40,821 nucleotides of DNA, from the NCBI GenBank assembly GCA_012032345.1, contig JAAUQI010000041.1, positions 1 to 40,821 of the forward strand. The letters are read 5' to 3'. Position 1 is the first letter of the stretch, and the number at the start of each line of letters is the position of its first letter. This DNA is from Leptolyngbyaceae cyanobacterium RM1_1_2. Its GTDB lineage: Bacteria > Cyanobacteriota > Cyanobacteriia > Phormidesmidales > Phormidesmidaceae. The notes under the pieces are model-generated. The model was not told where the DNA came from and made no database searches. It saw nothing but the letters and a program-made list of their open reading frames with translations. Positions 17,245 through 25,727 of the stretch are shown here, in pieces. The translations under genes were made by a program, and so were the position numbers.

Positions 17245-19283
17245 CCCAGCAGTTGGCCACAATCTGCTGAGCCGCTTTTTGTACCGATAGCGCCCAGCTT
17301 TCACCTGCCTGCAGTGCCTGCTCGACTCCAGTTAAGCTGCTGTAGAAAAGCTGCCAGCCCTGCTGCTCGTGCTCGTAAGCTTTTTGCAACGGGCTGGGGT
17401 CGCCCTGGGTAAATGCCATATTTTCCTCAAGCTGAGGAATACCCACTCGCATAAACTCAGCCGCTTCTGCGGTTTTGCCCTGTTCAAACAGGGTGGCAAC
17501 CTTCAGCGTAAACCGCATCAGGGCCACTGTAATAGGCAGACGAGAAATAAAGCAGCCCGTGAAAGGGTCAGTAATACGCTTGATATCATCAACGCTGCAG
17601 GGGAGCGCTTCAGCGTAGGACGAGAACATCAAGATCCGGAGATAGTCGCCGATTTGCTTGCCCACTTTCGCCATAGCGATCGCTTCTTGAGCAAAGCCTT
17701 CTTTGTCGTGGCGCATAATCAGCCCCGAGGCGTGGACATAGCCTAAACGCCCAGACTGGTCAGCGTCGAGAGCAGATAAGCCTGATCTTCGGCTCGGCCT
17801 ACAAAGCTGGGAGTAAAGGGCTGAAAGCGGCGCAGGCTGTCTACCAAAATGCCGTTGGTACCGCCTGTGACGTGAATTCGCTGTAGGCAGGTGGTTTCAC
17901 CATCGACTGCAGTACCTGTCTCGTAGCGGGTCATCATCTCGGCTTCGGTCGAGAGCGCCTGAGGCAGCTTGCTGAAGAAAATATGCTCATCCGGGCTGAG
18001 GCTACCTTCTGCGGGGAAAGTCACATCTGGGGTAAACAAACCTTTGTGAATATCGCGCTGGTTCACCAGAGCACCCGCAATCATGCCTAGCTCAATGGGG
18101 TGTCCGGCAGCATCTTGGCCGACTGCGCCCCACAGCGGCGTCTGAAAATGCTCAAAAGCTGAAGCCCCGGTTTGCTCGATCAGCTCTGTTTGGGGAAAGA
18201 CCTGATCGAGATCGATTTTGAAAGTTGCCTGAATTTTGGGGTCAATCAGAATGTGCCAGACAGCGGCGATCGCCTTGAGGAAGCTATAGTGACGCCCATA
18301 GCGACCGTCTACGCCAAACACAGACAGCAGCTCAGCCGCCTGCTCGTCAGGGCAGCAGTGCTCAATGATGGGTAGCAAAACGTCCTGAATTAGAGCCTCG
18401 GTGTCAGTCTCGGTGAAGGCAAAAACGTTGAGATAGTCGAGCGCTTCGCTGGCGGCAATTACCTGTTTGAGATAGCTTTTGCCCAGAGTTTGCAGCCGCT
18501 TGTGGGTGACTGATACCGACAGCACACAGCTAACCTTATTCGCCATTTCAGGGTGACGCTGGTGTTCGACGGCCACTGCCTGATTGAAGTTTTTGAGGCC
18601 GTAGAGAATTTCGTTACTTTCAGCGCGGGTGCCGATCGGGATGGGGTGATCGTACCAGTAAAGCTGCGGTTCTTTCAGGGTTTCAGAAATTTCAGCGTTG
18701 AATTCTTGACTAAAGCTAGTCAGGTCAGCACTGGCGAAGGGCACCGTCAGCAAGACATTGGAGGTAAAGAGAATCTGCTGGGCGGGCTGCTGGATTGGGG
18801 CGGGGTTGAGGGCGCTAATTTTAACGGTGCGCTGCTCTTGCAGTGCTTTAATCCGGTCTGATTCTTGGCCGTGAATGCGGATGCCTTCGGGGAAAAAGAC
18901 TGACCAGATCGCTTCTGCGATCGCGGCGGCGTCAGTCGTTTCAGCCAGGGCTGTAGCCGCCTGCTCTAGCTTGAAAGTGAGAGTGGGATCTTCCTGGCAG
19001 CGCTGCTCTAGCTCAGCGGCTATCTGCTGGGCGCTGTGGAGATAAAATTTGGCCCAGTCTCCCCACTGTGGGGATGTGGCGAGCGTGTCGAGGTAGGTCT
19101 TGGCCTGAGTAAAGTCTGGGTGCGATCGCCTGCCAGCAAAATCAGGAAAGCTGAGTTGAGATTTTGCAGCGTGGGGGAAACATCTTCGTCAGCAGTACTA
19201 AGCGATTCGAGTGGCGAAATAGAGACGGTCTTGAGCGGCGGAGACTGAAGCAGAAAATTAATAATCGGGTTGAGTGCTGTCAT
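17225..19283 (-). CDS. Unrecognised large protein with GT-A glycosyltransferase-like motifs (two frameshifts)
   Basis: Three successive frames join into one protein of about 686 residues. Frame 1 runs from ATG 19283 (MTALNPIINF) to about 19130; frame 2 from there to about 17762; frame 3 to 17225. Each switch is -1 and is cured by one extra base, giving LLAGRRSHPDF at the first and LLSTLDQSGRLGYVH at the second. The N-terminal 170 residues look helical. The middle has WYDHPIPIGTRAESNEI, a DxD-like FKIDLDQVFP (bases about 18200-18220), then FVGRAEDQAY (about 17780-17800), followed by GYVHASGLIMRHDKEG. An Asp-x-Asp, a later Glu-Asp and a His in this order resemble GT-A transferases, but this is inference; I do not recognise the family. 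The C-terminal 130 residues are helical. It lies downstream of the cyclophilin gene on the same strand. Confidence 0.6.
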
Positions 19284-19450
19284 TCGCTGAGCTAGTTTTC
19301 TAAAGAGCAACAAAGACTGATGCAGCCTGTCTAGTTATAAGCTAAATAGCCAGCCAGAGAGGTGATTTACAATTCAATGTCCAACAAAATTTCCATGATT
19401 TTGACCTGCACTCGTCGTTTCTTCATATTGATTGGTTTATGTAGAGAACC

Positions 19451-19488
19451 GGAGGCGAGCGGTAGCAAAACTACTGCCGATTGCCTCC
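19451..19488. terminator. Long hairpin after the cyclophilin gene
   Basis: GGAGGC (19451-19456) pairs with GCCTCC (19483-19488), and GGTAG with CTACT inside, around a CAAAA loop. It lies just past the minus-strand cyclophilin stop. No T-run follows, so it may be a transcript-end or mRNA-stabilising structure rather than a classical intrinsic terminator. Confidence 0.35.
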
Positions 19489-19505
19489 TGTCCCCTGACG
19501 GCTGA

Positions 19506-20063
19506 TTAAGCAGCACTTTCTTTAGGCACGCTAAAAGTTTCATCTACCGGCAAATTACCACAGTCGGCAATGAGCACTTCAGAGACAGGCATGTCTCTAT
19601 TGTTGGTATCTAGGCTTTCGATTTTGCGGACAACGTCCATACCTTCGAGGACTTTGCCGAAGATGACGTGTTTGCCATCTAGCCAGGGGGTTTTTGCCAG
19701 CGTAATAAAGAACTGAGAGCCGTTAGTATCTCTGCCTGCATTTGCCATTGAGAGCCAGCCTGCGCCATAGTGGGCCAGCTTAAAGTTCTCGTCAGGAAAC
19801 TTGGCCCCGTAGATAGACTTGCCACCCGTGCCGTTGCCGTTGGTAAAATCTCCGCCCTGGCACATAAAGTCTTTAATCACTCTGTGAAAGCCGCTGCCTT
19901 TGTAGCCAAACCCTTTTTCATGAGTGCAGAGCTGATAAAAATTTTCTGCCGTTTTGGGGACGGTTTCGCCAAATAGCCCCATCACAATGCGGCCTGCAGG
20001 CTCTCCCCCAATGGTGATATCAAAATAAACTTTTTTTGTGACTAAGGTATCTTCGCCTGACAT
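19506..20063 (-). CDS. Cyclophilin-type peptidyl-prolyl isomerase
   Basis: This enzyme catalyses cis-trans isomerisation of proline peptide bonds during folding. The cyclophilin core is complete: [15 protein letters not shown] (about residues 59-73, with the catalytic Arg), [22 protein letters not shown] (the hydrophobic pocket, with the Trp that in eukaryotes confers cyclosporin binding), and an insertion [13 protein letters not shown] that is typical of eukaryote-type cyclophilin A rather than the shorter bacterial PpiA/PpiB forms. The ATG at 20063 has AGGAA about six bases upstream. No signal peptide is visible, so it is probably cytoplasmic. The length of 185 residues includes a short C-terminal tail. 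It probably has its own promoter in the long stretch beyond 20064. Confidence 0.93.
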   Translation of the reverse strand: MSGEDTLVTKKVYFDITIGGEPAGRIVMGLFGETVPKTAENFYQLCTHEKGFGYKGSGFHRVIKDFMCQGGDFTNGNGTGGKSIYGAKFPDENFKLAHYGAGWLSMANAGRDTNGSQFFITLAKTPWLDGKHVIFGKVLEGMDVVRKIESLDTNNRDMPVSEVLIADCGNLPVDETFSVPKESAA

Positions 20064-20390
20064 TTTAGTTCCTGGTATGTCTGTACTTTTGACCCGGTTC
20101 CTTAACTTGGGCTACGGGTTGACTGCATGATACCCTCAGAGCGATCGTCATAGCCAGAGCAGTCAGGTGGTTGACAGAATTTGTCGCATCTCCCCCCCAA
20201 TCTCTCCCCGGTGCGGGCAGGGGACTTTGACCCAAGATGGATTCTCCCTAGTAATACGTCTCAGGGTTAATGCTTTCTAATGTCGAAGCAGATAAAAAAG
20301 CATGGAGTCACAAATCAGTCCTGATTAGGTTGGGAGCTGGCGTTTTTTCAACCGACTGCCGCTTATTGTTTCAACTGCAACTCAAAACCA
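20064..20390. other. Intergenic region upstream of cyclophilin
   Basis: This 327-base stretch should contain the cyclophilin promoter, reading leftwards. I see no gene, strong repeat or structured RNA. A C-rich patch (about 20190-20212) is the only compositional feature. Confidence 0.4.
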
Positions 20391-20622
20391 ATGTCTAAAA
20401 ATGAAAAGCTAAAGATTCTGAATCCTATTCTACTGCTGCTGTTTTTCAATTAGGCGACTACAGGACTGCTGAAGTCCTAGGGAGTACCTCTGCCGAAAGC
20501 TATTTTTGGAAGTACTGCACGAGTACGGAGGCTGCTTTTTAATTCTGGTGATTTTGGCTCACTGGGTACTGAACTGAAGCTAGGTCGAGCAAAACTTTCT
20601 TAACAGCCGCAGTCGTGCCTGA
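20391..20622 (+). pseudogene. Decayed gene for a small two-helix membrane protein (DUF4405-like)
   Basis: Starting at ATG 20391 the reading is MSKNEKLKILNPILLLLFFN and then TAG (20451). Reading through stops, the frame continues ATTGLLKS, TAG (20478), GVPLPKAIF; after removing one surplus G near 20108-20109 of the same line (20508-20509) it goes on EVLHEYGG, a hydrophobic helix, LAHWVLN, TGA (20575), S, TAG (20581), VEQNFLNSRSRA and a final TGA at 20620-20622. The stops sit where Gln and three Trp would be expected in small two-helix membrane proteins with an N-terminal KLKILN and a second helix ending LNWxW, as I recall from DUF4405-like families. All four are single transitions (CAG to TAG, TGG to TAG or TGA). 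The intact protein would have about 76 residues. Unlike the other frameshifted genes, sequence error alone cannot explain this. Confidence 0.6.
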
Positions 20623-20693
20623 AAGACTGAGTAGTGAGTTCTTTTAGGGGAAAGTCAGGTTGAACTAAACCAATGCTTTATCAGCGGGGATGC

Positions 20694-20810
20694 ATGTCAA
20701 AAAACTCAGAATCTCAGCCTGATGCTGTAGATGAAAAGGCTCCGCCCACGATTGACTACGTGCAGTTTGACCAGATACCTACCCAGGGACGTCCCTGTTT
20801 TCTTCAGTAA
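20694..20810 (+). CDS. Small ORF of 38 aa, possibly coupled to the VOC gene
   Basis: ATG 20694 opens 38 codons (starting MSKNSESQPDAVDEKAPP, ending GRPCFLQ) and stops two bases before the ATG of the VOC-family gene, a spacing that suggests translational coupling. GCGGGG lies a few bases before the start, rather close. The peptide is polar and acidic, with a Pro-rich middle and no hydrophobic helix. I do not recognise it. Its support is the spacing and plausible composition; it could still be a chance frame. Confidence 0.4.
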   Translation: MSKNSESQPDAVDEKAPPTIDYVQFDQIPTQGRPCFLQ

Positions 20811-20812
20811 CC

Positions 20813-21799
20813 ATGAACCCTATGACTTTATCTACTCAGCCGCTGGTGCAGCGCACTGGCGCGATCGCGCTGACGGTTTCTGATCTTGACCGCATTTTGC
20901 AGTTTTATGTGCAGGCGCTAGGGTTTGAGTTTGTCTCAGATTTGGCGCTGACTGACGTGGGCAAGGCTCCGACAGACAAGACGCCCGTCCGGGTGGTGAC
21001 GCTGCGGCTGGGGCAGGAATCAATTGCGCTGATGCACTATCCTGATGCCGAGTCAAAGCCGATTCCCGCTGATTCCCAGAGTAATGATTTGTGGTTTCAG
21101 CATTTTGCCGTTGTTGTCAGCGACATAGACGCGGCCTATAGACATCTCAAGACCTTTGATATCGAACCCATTTCTACCCAGCCGCAGACTTTCCCGCCCG
21201 CTAATGCAGCCTCGGCCCAGATCCAGGCTTTTAAGTTCACCGACCCTGACAGCCACAATTTAGAGATTATCCAGTTCCCACCGGACAAGGGGGAGGCGAA
21301 ATGGCAGCAAAAAACCGATCGCCTGTTTCTAGGGATCGACCACAGTGCTTTAGCGGTGGCAACTACCGCAGAGAGCCTAGCGTTTTACCGCGATCTACTG
21401 GGGCTGCAGGTGGCGGGCAGCAGCTTTAACTGGCGAGAAGTGCAGTCTCGTTTAGATGATCTGCCCAAAGCTACTGTGAATGTCACCACGCTGCAGGCAG
21501 CTAACGGTGGCATTGGCATAGAGCTGCTTGACTATTTGCGACCGACCCCTAGTCGCCCGTTCCCGGCAGACTGGACGCGCCGGGATATTGCTCACATGCA
21601 CATTGAGCTAACGGTGGCAGATCTAGAGCAGGCGATCGCTCAGCTAAAAACCCGTGGAGTCAGCTACACAGCGCTAAGTTTGCTGCACCCAGACGCCTCA
21701 CCCTACCGCCAGGGAGTTTTGATCAAAGATCCCAACGGTCACGCCCTGCTGCTGCTAGCGAACCGATTGATTTCGGGGACGTCCACCAGTCTAATTTGA
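20813..21799 (+). CDS. VOC (glyoxalase/dioxygenase) superfamily protein, two modules
   Basis: Two paired beta-alpha-beta-beta-beta modules are visible. Module 1 begins at TGAIALTVSDLDRILQFYVQALGFEFV (about residues 15-40) and closes with FTDPDSHNLEIIQF. Module 2 begins GIDHSALAVATTAESLAFYRDLLGL (about 173-198) and closes IKDPNGHALLLL. The His at each module start and the acidic residue near each end are the usual metal ligands of vicinal-oxygen-chelate enzymes, which include glyoxalase I, extradiol dioxygenases and resistance proteins. In module 1 the first ligand position is not His (it reads GAIALTV), so one metal site may be lost. The start is ATG 20813, with a second ATG three codons on. 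The substrate is unknown. It converges with the 5-FCL gene. Confidence 0.85.
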   Translation: MNPMTLSTQPLVQRTGAIALTVSDLDRILQFYVQALGFEFVSDLALTDVGKAPTDKTPVRVVTLRLGQESIALMHYPDAESKPIPADSQSNDLWFQHFAVVVSDIDAAYRHLKTFDIEPISTQPQTFPPANAASAQIQAFKFTDPDSHNLEIIQFPPDKGEAKWQQKTDRLFLGIDHSALAVATTAESLAFYRDLLGLQVAGSSFNWREVQSRLDDLPKATVNVTTLQAANGGIGIELLDYLRPTPSRPFPADWTRRDIAHMHIELTVADLEQAIAQLKTRGVSYTALSLLHPDASPYRQGVLIKDPNGHALLLLANRLISGTSTSLI

Positions 21800-21838
21800 G
21801 CCGCAGAGCTACTTTTCATGACGCTCTCAGCCAGCGGG

Positions 21839-22429
21839 TTAATCGGCGACCCCATAGAGGCCACTTTCAGTACAAATACCATCTAATTGTCTATCCCAGG
21901 GCGATTTTGGGATTTTAGGCAGTCTGGCATACTCAAACACAATGCCGAGGGTAGGTTTACCCATCCAGACAGGCTGACTCATCAGGCGATCATAGTAGCC
22001 GCCGCCGTAGCCTAAACGATAGCCTTTAACATCACAGGCCACAGCGGGGACTAAAATCAGGTCTACCGTGTCAGGCTCTACCCGAGGCGCGTCGGGATCA
22101 GGTTCTAAAATGCCGTAGGCACCGGGCCGGAGTGGTAAAGCACCTTGGGGATACCAGCGATGCCAGATAATAGCGTTGTCTACACAGCGAGGCAGTCCCC
22201 AGGGGCGCTGCATTTGCAGCAGCGGTGAGAGGTCGGGTTCTTGGCGGAAGCTGCAGTAGGCCAAAACAGTGCGCGCCTCGGTAAATAAGGGCAGCGCCTT
22301 CAGGTGGTTGCAGATGCGATCGCTCTTTTGTCGCCAAACCTGAGGGGGAATCGCCTGTCTCGCTTTGAGCAATTGCTGGCGCAGCACTGCCTTCTTTTGT
22401 TGAATAGATTTTGAATTGGTTAGCGCCAT
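21839..22429 (-). CDS. 5-formyltetrahydrofolate cyclo-ligase
   Basis: This enzyme (MTHFS, YgfA/FAU1 family) converts 5-formyl-THF to 5,10-methenyl-THF with ATP, returning a storage folate to one-carbon metabolism. The family signature is clear in LILVPAVACDVKGYRLGYGGGYYDRL (about residues 125-150), where the glycine-rich GYGGGYYDR binds ATP and folate. The N-terminal KKAVLRQQLLKARQ helix carries the Lys/Arg residues that contact phosphate. The 196-residue length is typical. Its start lies four bases after the stop of the long membrane-protein gene, so the two are probably cotranscribed and translationally coupled. Confidence 0.92.
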   Translation of the reverse strand: MALTNSKSIQQKKAVLRQQLLKARQAIPPQVWRQKSDRICNHLKALPLFTEARTVLAYCSFRQEPDLSPLLQMQRPWGLPRCVDNAIIWHRWYPQGALPLRPGAYGILEPDPDAPRVEPDTVDLILVPAVACDVKGYRLGYGGGYYDRLMSQPVWMGKPTLGIVFEYARLPKIPKSPWDRQLDGICTESGLYGVAD

Positions 22430-22433
22430 AGCC

Positions 22434-24656
22434 CTAAAAATACAGCAGCAAGTTTAGCCCCGGAATCGTTCTTGAAAACGTCCAGAGCAGCAAGGCAATA
22501 TACAAAACACCGAGACTCCACTGATACCAGACCAGCGCCGTAATTAAGCCGGGTAGGTGCTGATCCCGCAGCCGAATGTCATTAAAGCCAAATTTTAGCC
22601 AGTTATTGAGGCTGAAATCATAGTAGTTAAGCCAGTTCCAGCGGCGATCGAGCAAAATAGGCGTGTAGCGATCGCGGAAAAACGGAAACTTAGGAATTAC
22701 AGGCAGCCGTGCAATCAGCAGTCTGAGCTGGCGCATACTGCCGTCTTCGACAAAATAGCTGCTGTCCATTAGCTTGTGGTAGCGGCCCTGCCAGTACAAA
22801 ATTAGCAGCAGGCTCAGCGGCAAAGGCCCAATCAGCAAAGCCAAACACAAAAGCGTCCAGCCTGCCTGCTCAGCCGTGCGGCTAACCAAGCTAATGCCAG
22901 AGAGCATCAGCAGGGCGAAGCTTGCCAAGATCCAGCCTGTCTCGGTACGGGGCGGCACAATAGGGGTGGGGTAGCGGCGGCGATAGCGATCGATCAGCCA
23001 AAATATTAGGCTAAAAAACGCGATCGCCACAACCGCAATGCCAATCGCCAATCCAGAACTGGTACCGTAGCGACTCAGCAGCAGCAGTAAAGACAGCAGC
23101 AGCCACTGTCCGGCAGCCTGCGCCCGCGTTAGCCAGGAAAGCGCTGTAGTGGTCATAACGCGATCGCGCACTTTGATATAAGCGGCCAGATCAACAGTTT
23201 CTAAATTGAGCAGGTCAGTTGCACTTAAAAAAGGCTGCTCGGCTCGGCTCTGCAAAATTTCTTCTTGCTGAGCTAAGGTAAAGCCCAGGTGCGCTAGCTG
23301 CCTGACACTCGCCGTGTTTAGATTTATTCCTGTTAGACGCTTTTGTAGCTCCTTCAGGCGCAGTATTTCGGTCGTGTACTCAATCTCATTAGCATCAGCA
23401 ATTTGTTCTAGCCGCCGAAAGTTGCGAACCAGATTACGCAGCAGCGTTTCGTTACCGGGCAGTGTGGGCACCGAAATAAATCGCCCAATTTGTCCGGGAC
23501 TGCCTAAAATTTGGGCCTGGTCTGCATTAAACTCCAGTCCGGCCACATTGATATAGGCCCCCGGTAAAAACCGGGCATCGCCAAAATCTAGCTGGTCTGA
23601 GATTGCCGCTGCGCGCAGGTTAACGGGCTGGCTAAACTGGGCCTGCTGAAACAGAGCCACTGACTCAAATCGAGTTTCAGTGAGAAATAGCGATCGCAAA
23701 AAGCGACTGCGGTTAAAGTTGGCTGTCGCCTGCCAAACAGCTTGAGCAAAGTCTATATTTTGCTGCCACTGAACACGGCTGAAATTAGCGTCAGCCTGAA
23801 ACAGCCCCTGATTGAAATTAGCGGTATTCTGGAACTCGCTGCCCTGAAAGCTCACTGGCCCCAAAAACTGGCTTTGGTTGAAACGCACCCTCTCAAAAAA
23901 CAGGCTCTTGCGAAACCGAGCCGTCTGCCTGAAAACAGCCCCGATAAAGCTCACAGGCTGACTAAAGCGAGCCCCTGTCCAGTTAGCCGCCTGCTCAAAT
24001 ACAGCCCCTCGCGCCTCTACCCGGTCTAAGAAAAACAAATTAGCCCCGTTCACCTGCCCTTGAAAGCGGGTCTGCACCAGTTTTAGGGCACCCCGAAATA
24101 GGAACAGCCTGGGGGTAGTGGGCTGAGCCTGGATTAACAAAGATTGGGAAAGCTGAGAGAGCTGGTTTAATCGACGGCGATCGCGGGTAAGCTGTGCCTG
24201 CTCTGCCTGACTTAGCAGGGGAGATAGAGCCTCGCCATAGAGCGGTGCCCGTAGCCCTAGCTGCGACAGATCAAAATTTCCCCGAATCAGGGCATTGCTC
24301 AAATCCAGCCCCAAGGGCTTGCTGCCCGCCTGTAGCTCAGTCTGTAGCAGACGATAGAAGCGGCTGCGAAAAGCTTCGTTTTCAGGCCGCAAGTCAATCT
24401 CAAAGCGGCGCAGGTTGATCACCGATCTGCCCTCTTGACGACTGGGGGCTGCTAGCTGCTCCTGCAAGATTTCTAGCGTTAGGCGCTGGCGCTCTATGAC
24501 CCCACTCGCAGCAGCAGCGCCAGCAGGAGAAAGGTACACTACCGTTAGCCCGATCAGCCCTGCTAGAAACAAAGCTAGCGCTCTATCTAAAATTTGATGT
24601 TGCCAATCAGTGGCCAAAAAACAAATCCTCCCTCTCGGCCAATAGTATAGGCTCAT
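22434..24656 (-). CDS. Membrane protein with pentapeptide-like repeats, HhH motif and C-terminal helices
   Basis: This 740-residue protein combines unusual parts. Residues 25-50 form a signal anchor or signal peptide ending in AAAA. Residues about 205-365 hold pentapeptide-like repeats with the A-x-F pattern (ARFSQPVSF, TANFNQGLF, DANFSRV, TANFNRSRF), predicted to make a right-handed quadrilateral beta helix, probably outside the cytoplasm. Residues about 443-485 (INLNTASVRQLAHLGF, then PFLSATDLL) match a ComEA-type helix-hairpin-helix, usually a DNA- or protein-binding motif. About five helices follow (514-528, 535-555, 574-592, 599-622, 705-728). I know similar architectures in cyanobacteria only as unnamed proteins, and the function is not known. 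The start ATG is at 24656. It is coupled to the 5-FCL gene downstream. Confidence 0.75.
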   Translation of the reverse strand: MSLYYWPRGRICFLATDWQHQILDRALALFLAGLIGLTVVYLSPAGAAAASGVIERQRLTLEILQEQLAAPSRQEGRSVINLRRFEIDLRPENEAFRSRFYRLLQTELQAGSKPLGLDLSNALIRGNFDLSQLGLRAPLYGEALSPLLSQAEQAQLTRDRRRLNQLSQLSQSLLIQAQPTTPRLFLFRGALKLVQTRFQGQVNGANLFFLDRVEARGAVFEQAANWTGARFSQPVSFIGAVFRQTARFRKSLFFERVRFNQSQFLGPVSFQGSEFQNTANFNQGLFQADANFSRVQWQQNIDFAQAVWQATANFNRSRFLRSLFLTETRFESVALFQQAQFSQPVNLRAAAISDQLDFGDARFLPGAYINVAGLEFNADQAQILGSPGQIGRFISVPTLPGNETLLRNLVRNFRRLEQIADANEIEYTTEILRLKELQKRLTGINLNTASVRQLAHLGFTLAQQEEILQSRAEQPFLSATDLLNLETVDLAAYIKVRDRVMTTTALSWLTRAQAAGQWLLLSLLLLLSRYGTSSGLAIGIAVVAIAFFSLIFWLIDRYRRRYPTPIVPPRTETGWILASFALLMLSGISLVSRTAEQAGWTLLCLALLIGPLPLSLLLILYWQGRYHKLMDSSYFVEDGSMRQLRLLIARLPVIPKFPFFRDRYTPILLDRRWNWLNYYDFSLNNWLKFGFNDIRLRDQHLPGLITALVWYQWSLGVLYIALLLWTFSRTIPGLNLLLYF

Positions 24657-25016
24657 CAGGCTCCGGGCCTAAAGCTGTGGTTTTTGTCCTTTATCTTTGC
24701 CCCTTTAAGATGCCTTGCATGACAGTCCCAAATCATTTGTAGGGAGAGAGAGTTGTGAAAGGACTTTCTCCTAGGAGAAAGTCCTTTCACAATCGAAATA
24801 GGAGCGCTATATAGGTTTTGGGCAGACGTTTGGGTAGCCTTATTTTTGGGTAGCCCTAGCACCGGCAGCTCTACATCTTTTGCAAAGGTTCGTTAAAATT
24901 GCAAAGACGCTTGGTTGCAATCGCTAAGGGCTAGATAGCCTGCCTGACGTTTTTATCAAACGTTTGACAAGCGGGCTGAGCTGGTCAGTGTTAGATGGTC
25001 AAGAAACGCGATCGCA
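24657..25016. other. Divergent intergenic region
   Basis: This 360-base stretch lies between two divergent genes and should hold promoters for both. Apart from the palindrome annotated separately, I see no gene or RNA. Bases 24950-24980 contain a small inverted repeat (ACGTTT...AAACGT) about 40 bases before the plus-strand start that might be an operator. Confidence 0.4.
24753..24792. repeat. Perfect 40-bp palindrome
   Basis: Bases 24753-24772 are exactly the reverse complement of 24773-24792, with no spacer; the centre is CCTAGG. Each arm is 20 bases and the pairing stops abruptly on both sides. It lies between divergent genes, so an intrinsic terminator is not expected. It could extrude as a cruciform, form a long hairpin in a leader RNA, bind a dimeric protein, or be the joined ends of a tiny non-autonomous element. 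Confidence 0.9.
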
Positions 25017-25673
25017 ATGTCAGTTAACAAAATCTGTTACGAATCTCTGCTGGCTGACTGTAGCAGCTATCAAGGCGCGATCGAGCTGCTGAAGCAGTAT
25101 CGCCCCTACCTCGAAACGCTACCGAGTATTCGTCGCCCTGCCGAAAGCATTCTCTCGATTCCCCTACCGACAGCCCGGATTCGACAGGCTGCTTTGCCTC
25201 AGCGCCCTGACGATTTCCATAGCACCATAGATGGCGTGCAGCAGTTGCCCTGTGACATTGTGCTGTTAATGTGCGATCCAGAATGGAAAATTAAAACAGG
25301 TGTAGAAATCTGTCTGTTCATTCATCGACCCCACGAAGACTTTTCAGATTTACTGGGTCGCTGGCGGCAAACTCAGATTCTGCTAGACAAAGGCTATGAG
25401 TGGCTGCTGCCGCTGAAGTATAAATATCTTCTGAGCGAGGGAGCTGATACCCCTCATCCCCTGTTTGTGGTTTTCCCTGAAACCCCGGCTCGGATTCTGA
25501 AGGGGCTTAAAGGAGCAGCCCTGCCGGTTATCTGTCATGCATCTTCACGGCTCACAGAGGCAGATATGCCCATACCTGCCACCTCTGATGCCGGAGAGGC
25601 CGCTGTAGAAGTGATAGACAAAACGGAGCTAAAAACAATAGACGTGCCGGAAGACTTTGACGAAGCGAGTTAA
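25017..25673 (+). CDS. Hypothetical protein, 218 aa
   Basis: I do not recognise this family. The protein has no signal peptide or membrane helix. Residues about 1-140 look like a mixed alpha/beta domain (AIELLKQYRPYLETL; LPCDIVLLMCDPEWKIKTGVEICLFIH; LGRWRQTQILLDKGYEWLLPLKYKYLL). The C-terminal 60 residues are acidic and probably flexible, ending VPEDFDEAS. ATG 25017 fits directly after a HIP1-containing leader, with no strong ribosome site. It is followed 54 bases later by the DUF1499 gene on the same strand and may share transcription. Codon use is like its neighbours, so it is probably native. Confidence 0.65.
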   Translation: MSVNKICYESLLADCSSYQGAIELLKQYRPYLETLPSIRRPAESILSIPLPTARIRQAALPQRPDDFHSTIDGVQQLPCDIVLLMCDPEWKIKTGVEICLFIHRPHEDFSDLLGRWRQTQILLDKGYEWLLPLKYKYLLSEGADTPHPLFVVFPETPARILKGLKGAALPVICHASSRLTEADMPIPATSDAGEAAVEVIDKTELKTIDVPEDFDEAS

Positions 25674-25727
25674 GCGCCTAGAAGCACCTGGTATAGGATG
25701 ACAGAGACACAAAAATAAACATCTAAA

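Noticed and set aside
24753-24792. Palindrome as an intrinsic terminator
   Set aside because: The flanking genes are divergent, so neither transcript ends here, and no T-run follows.
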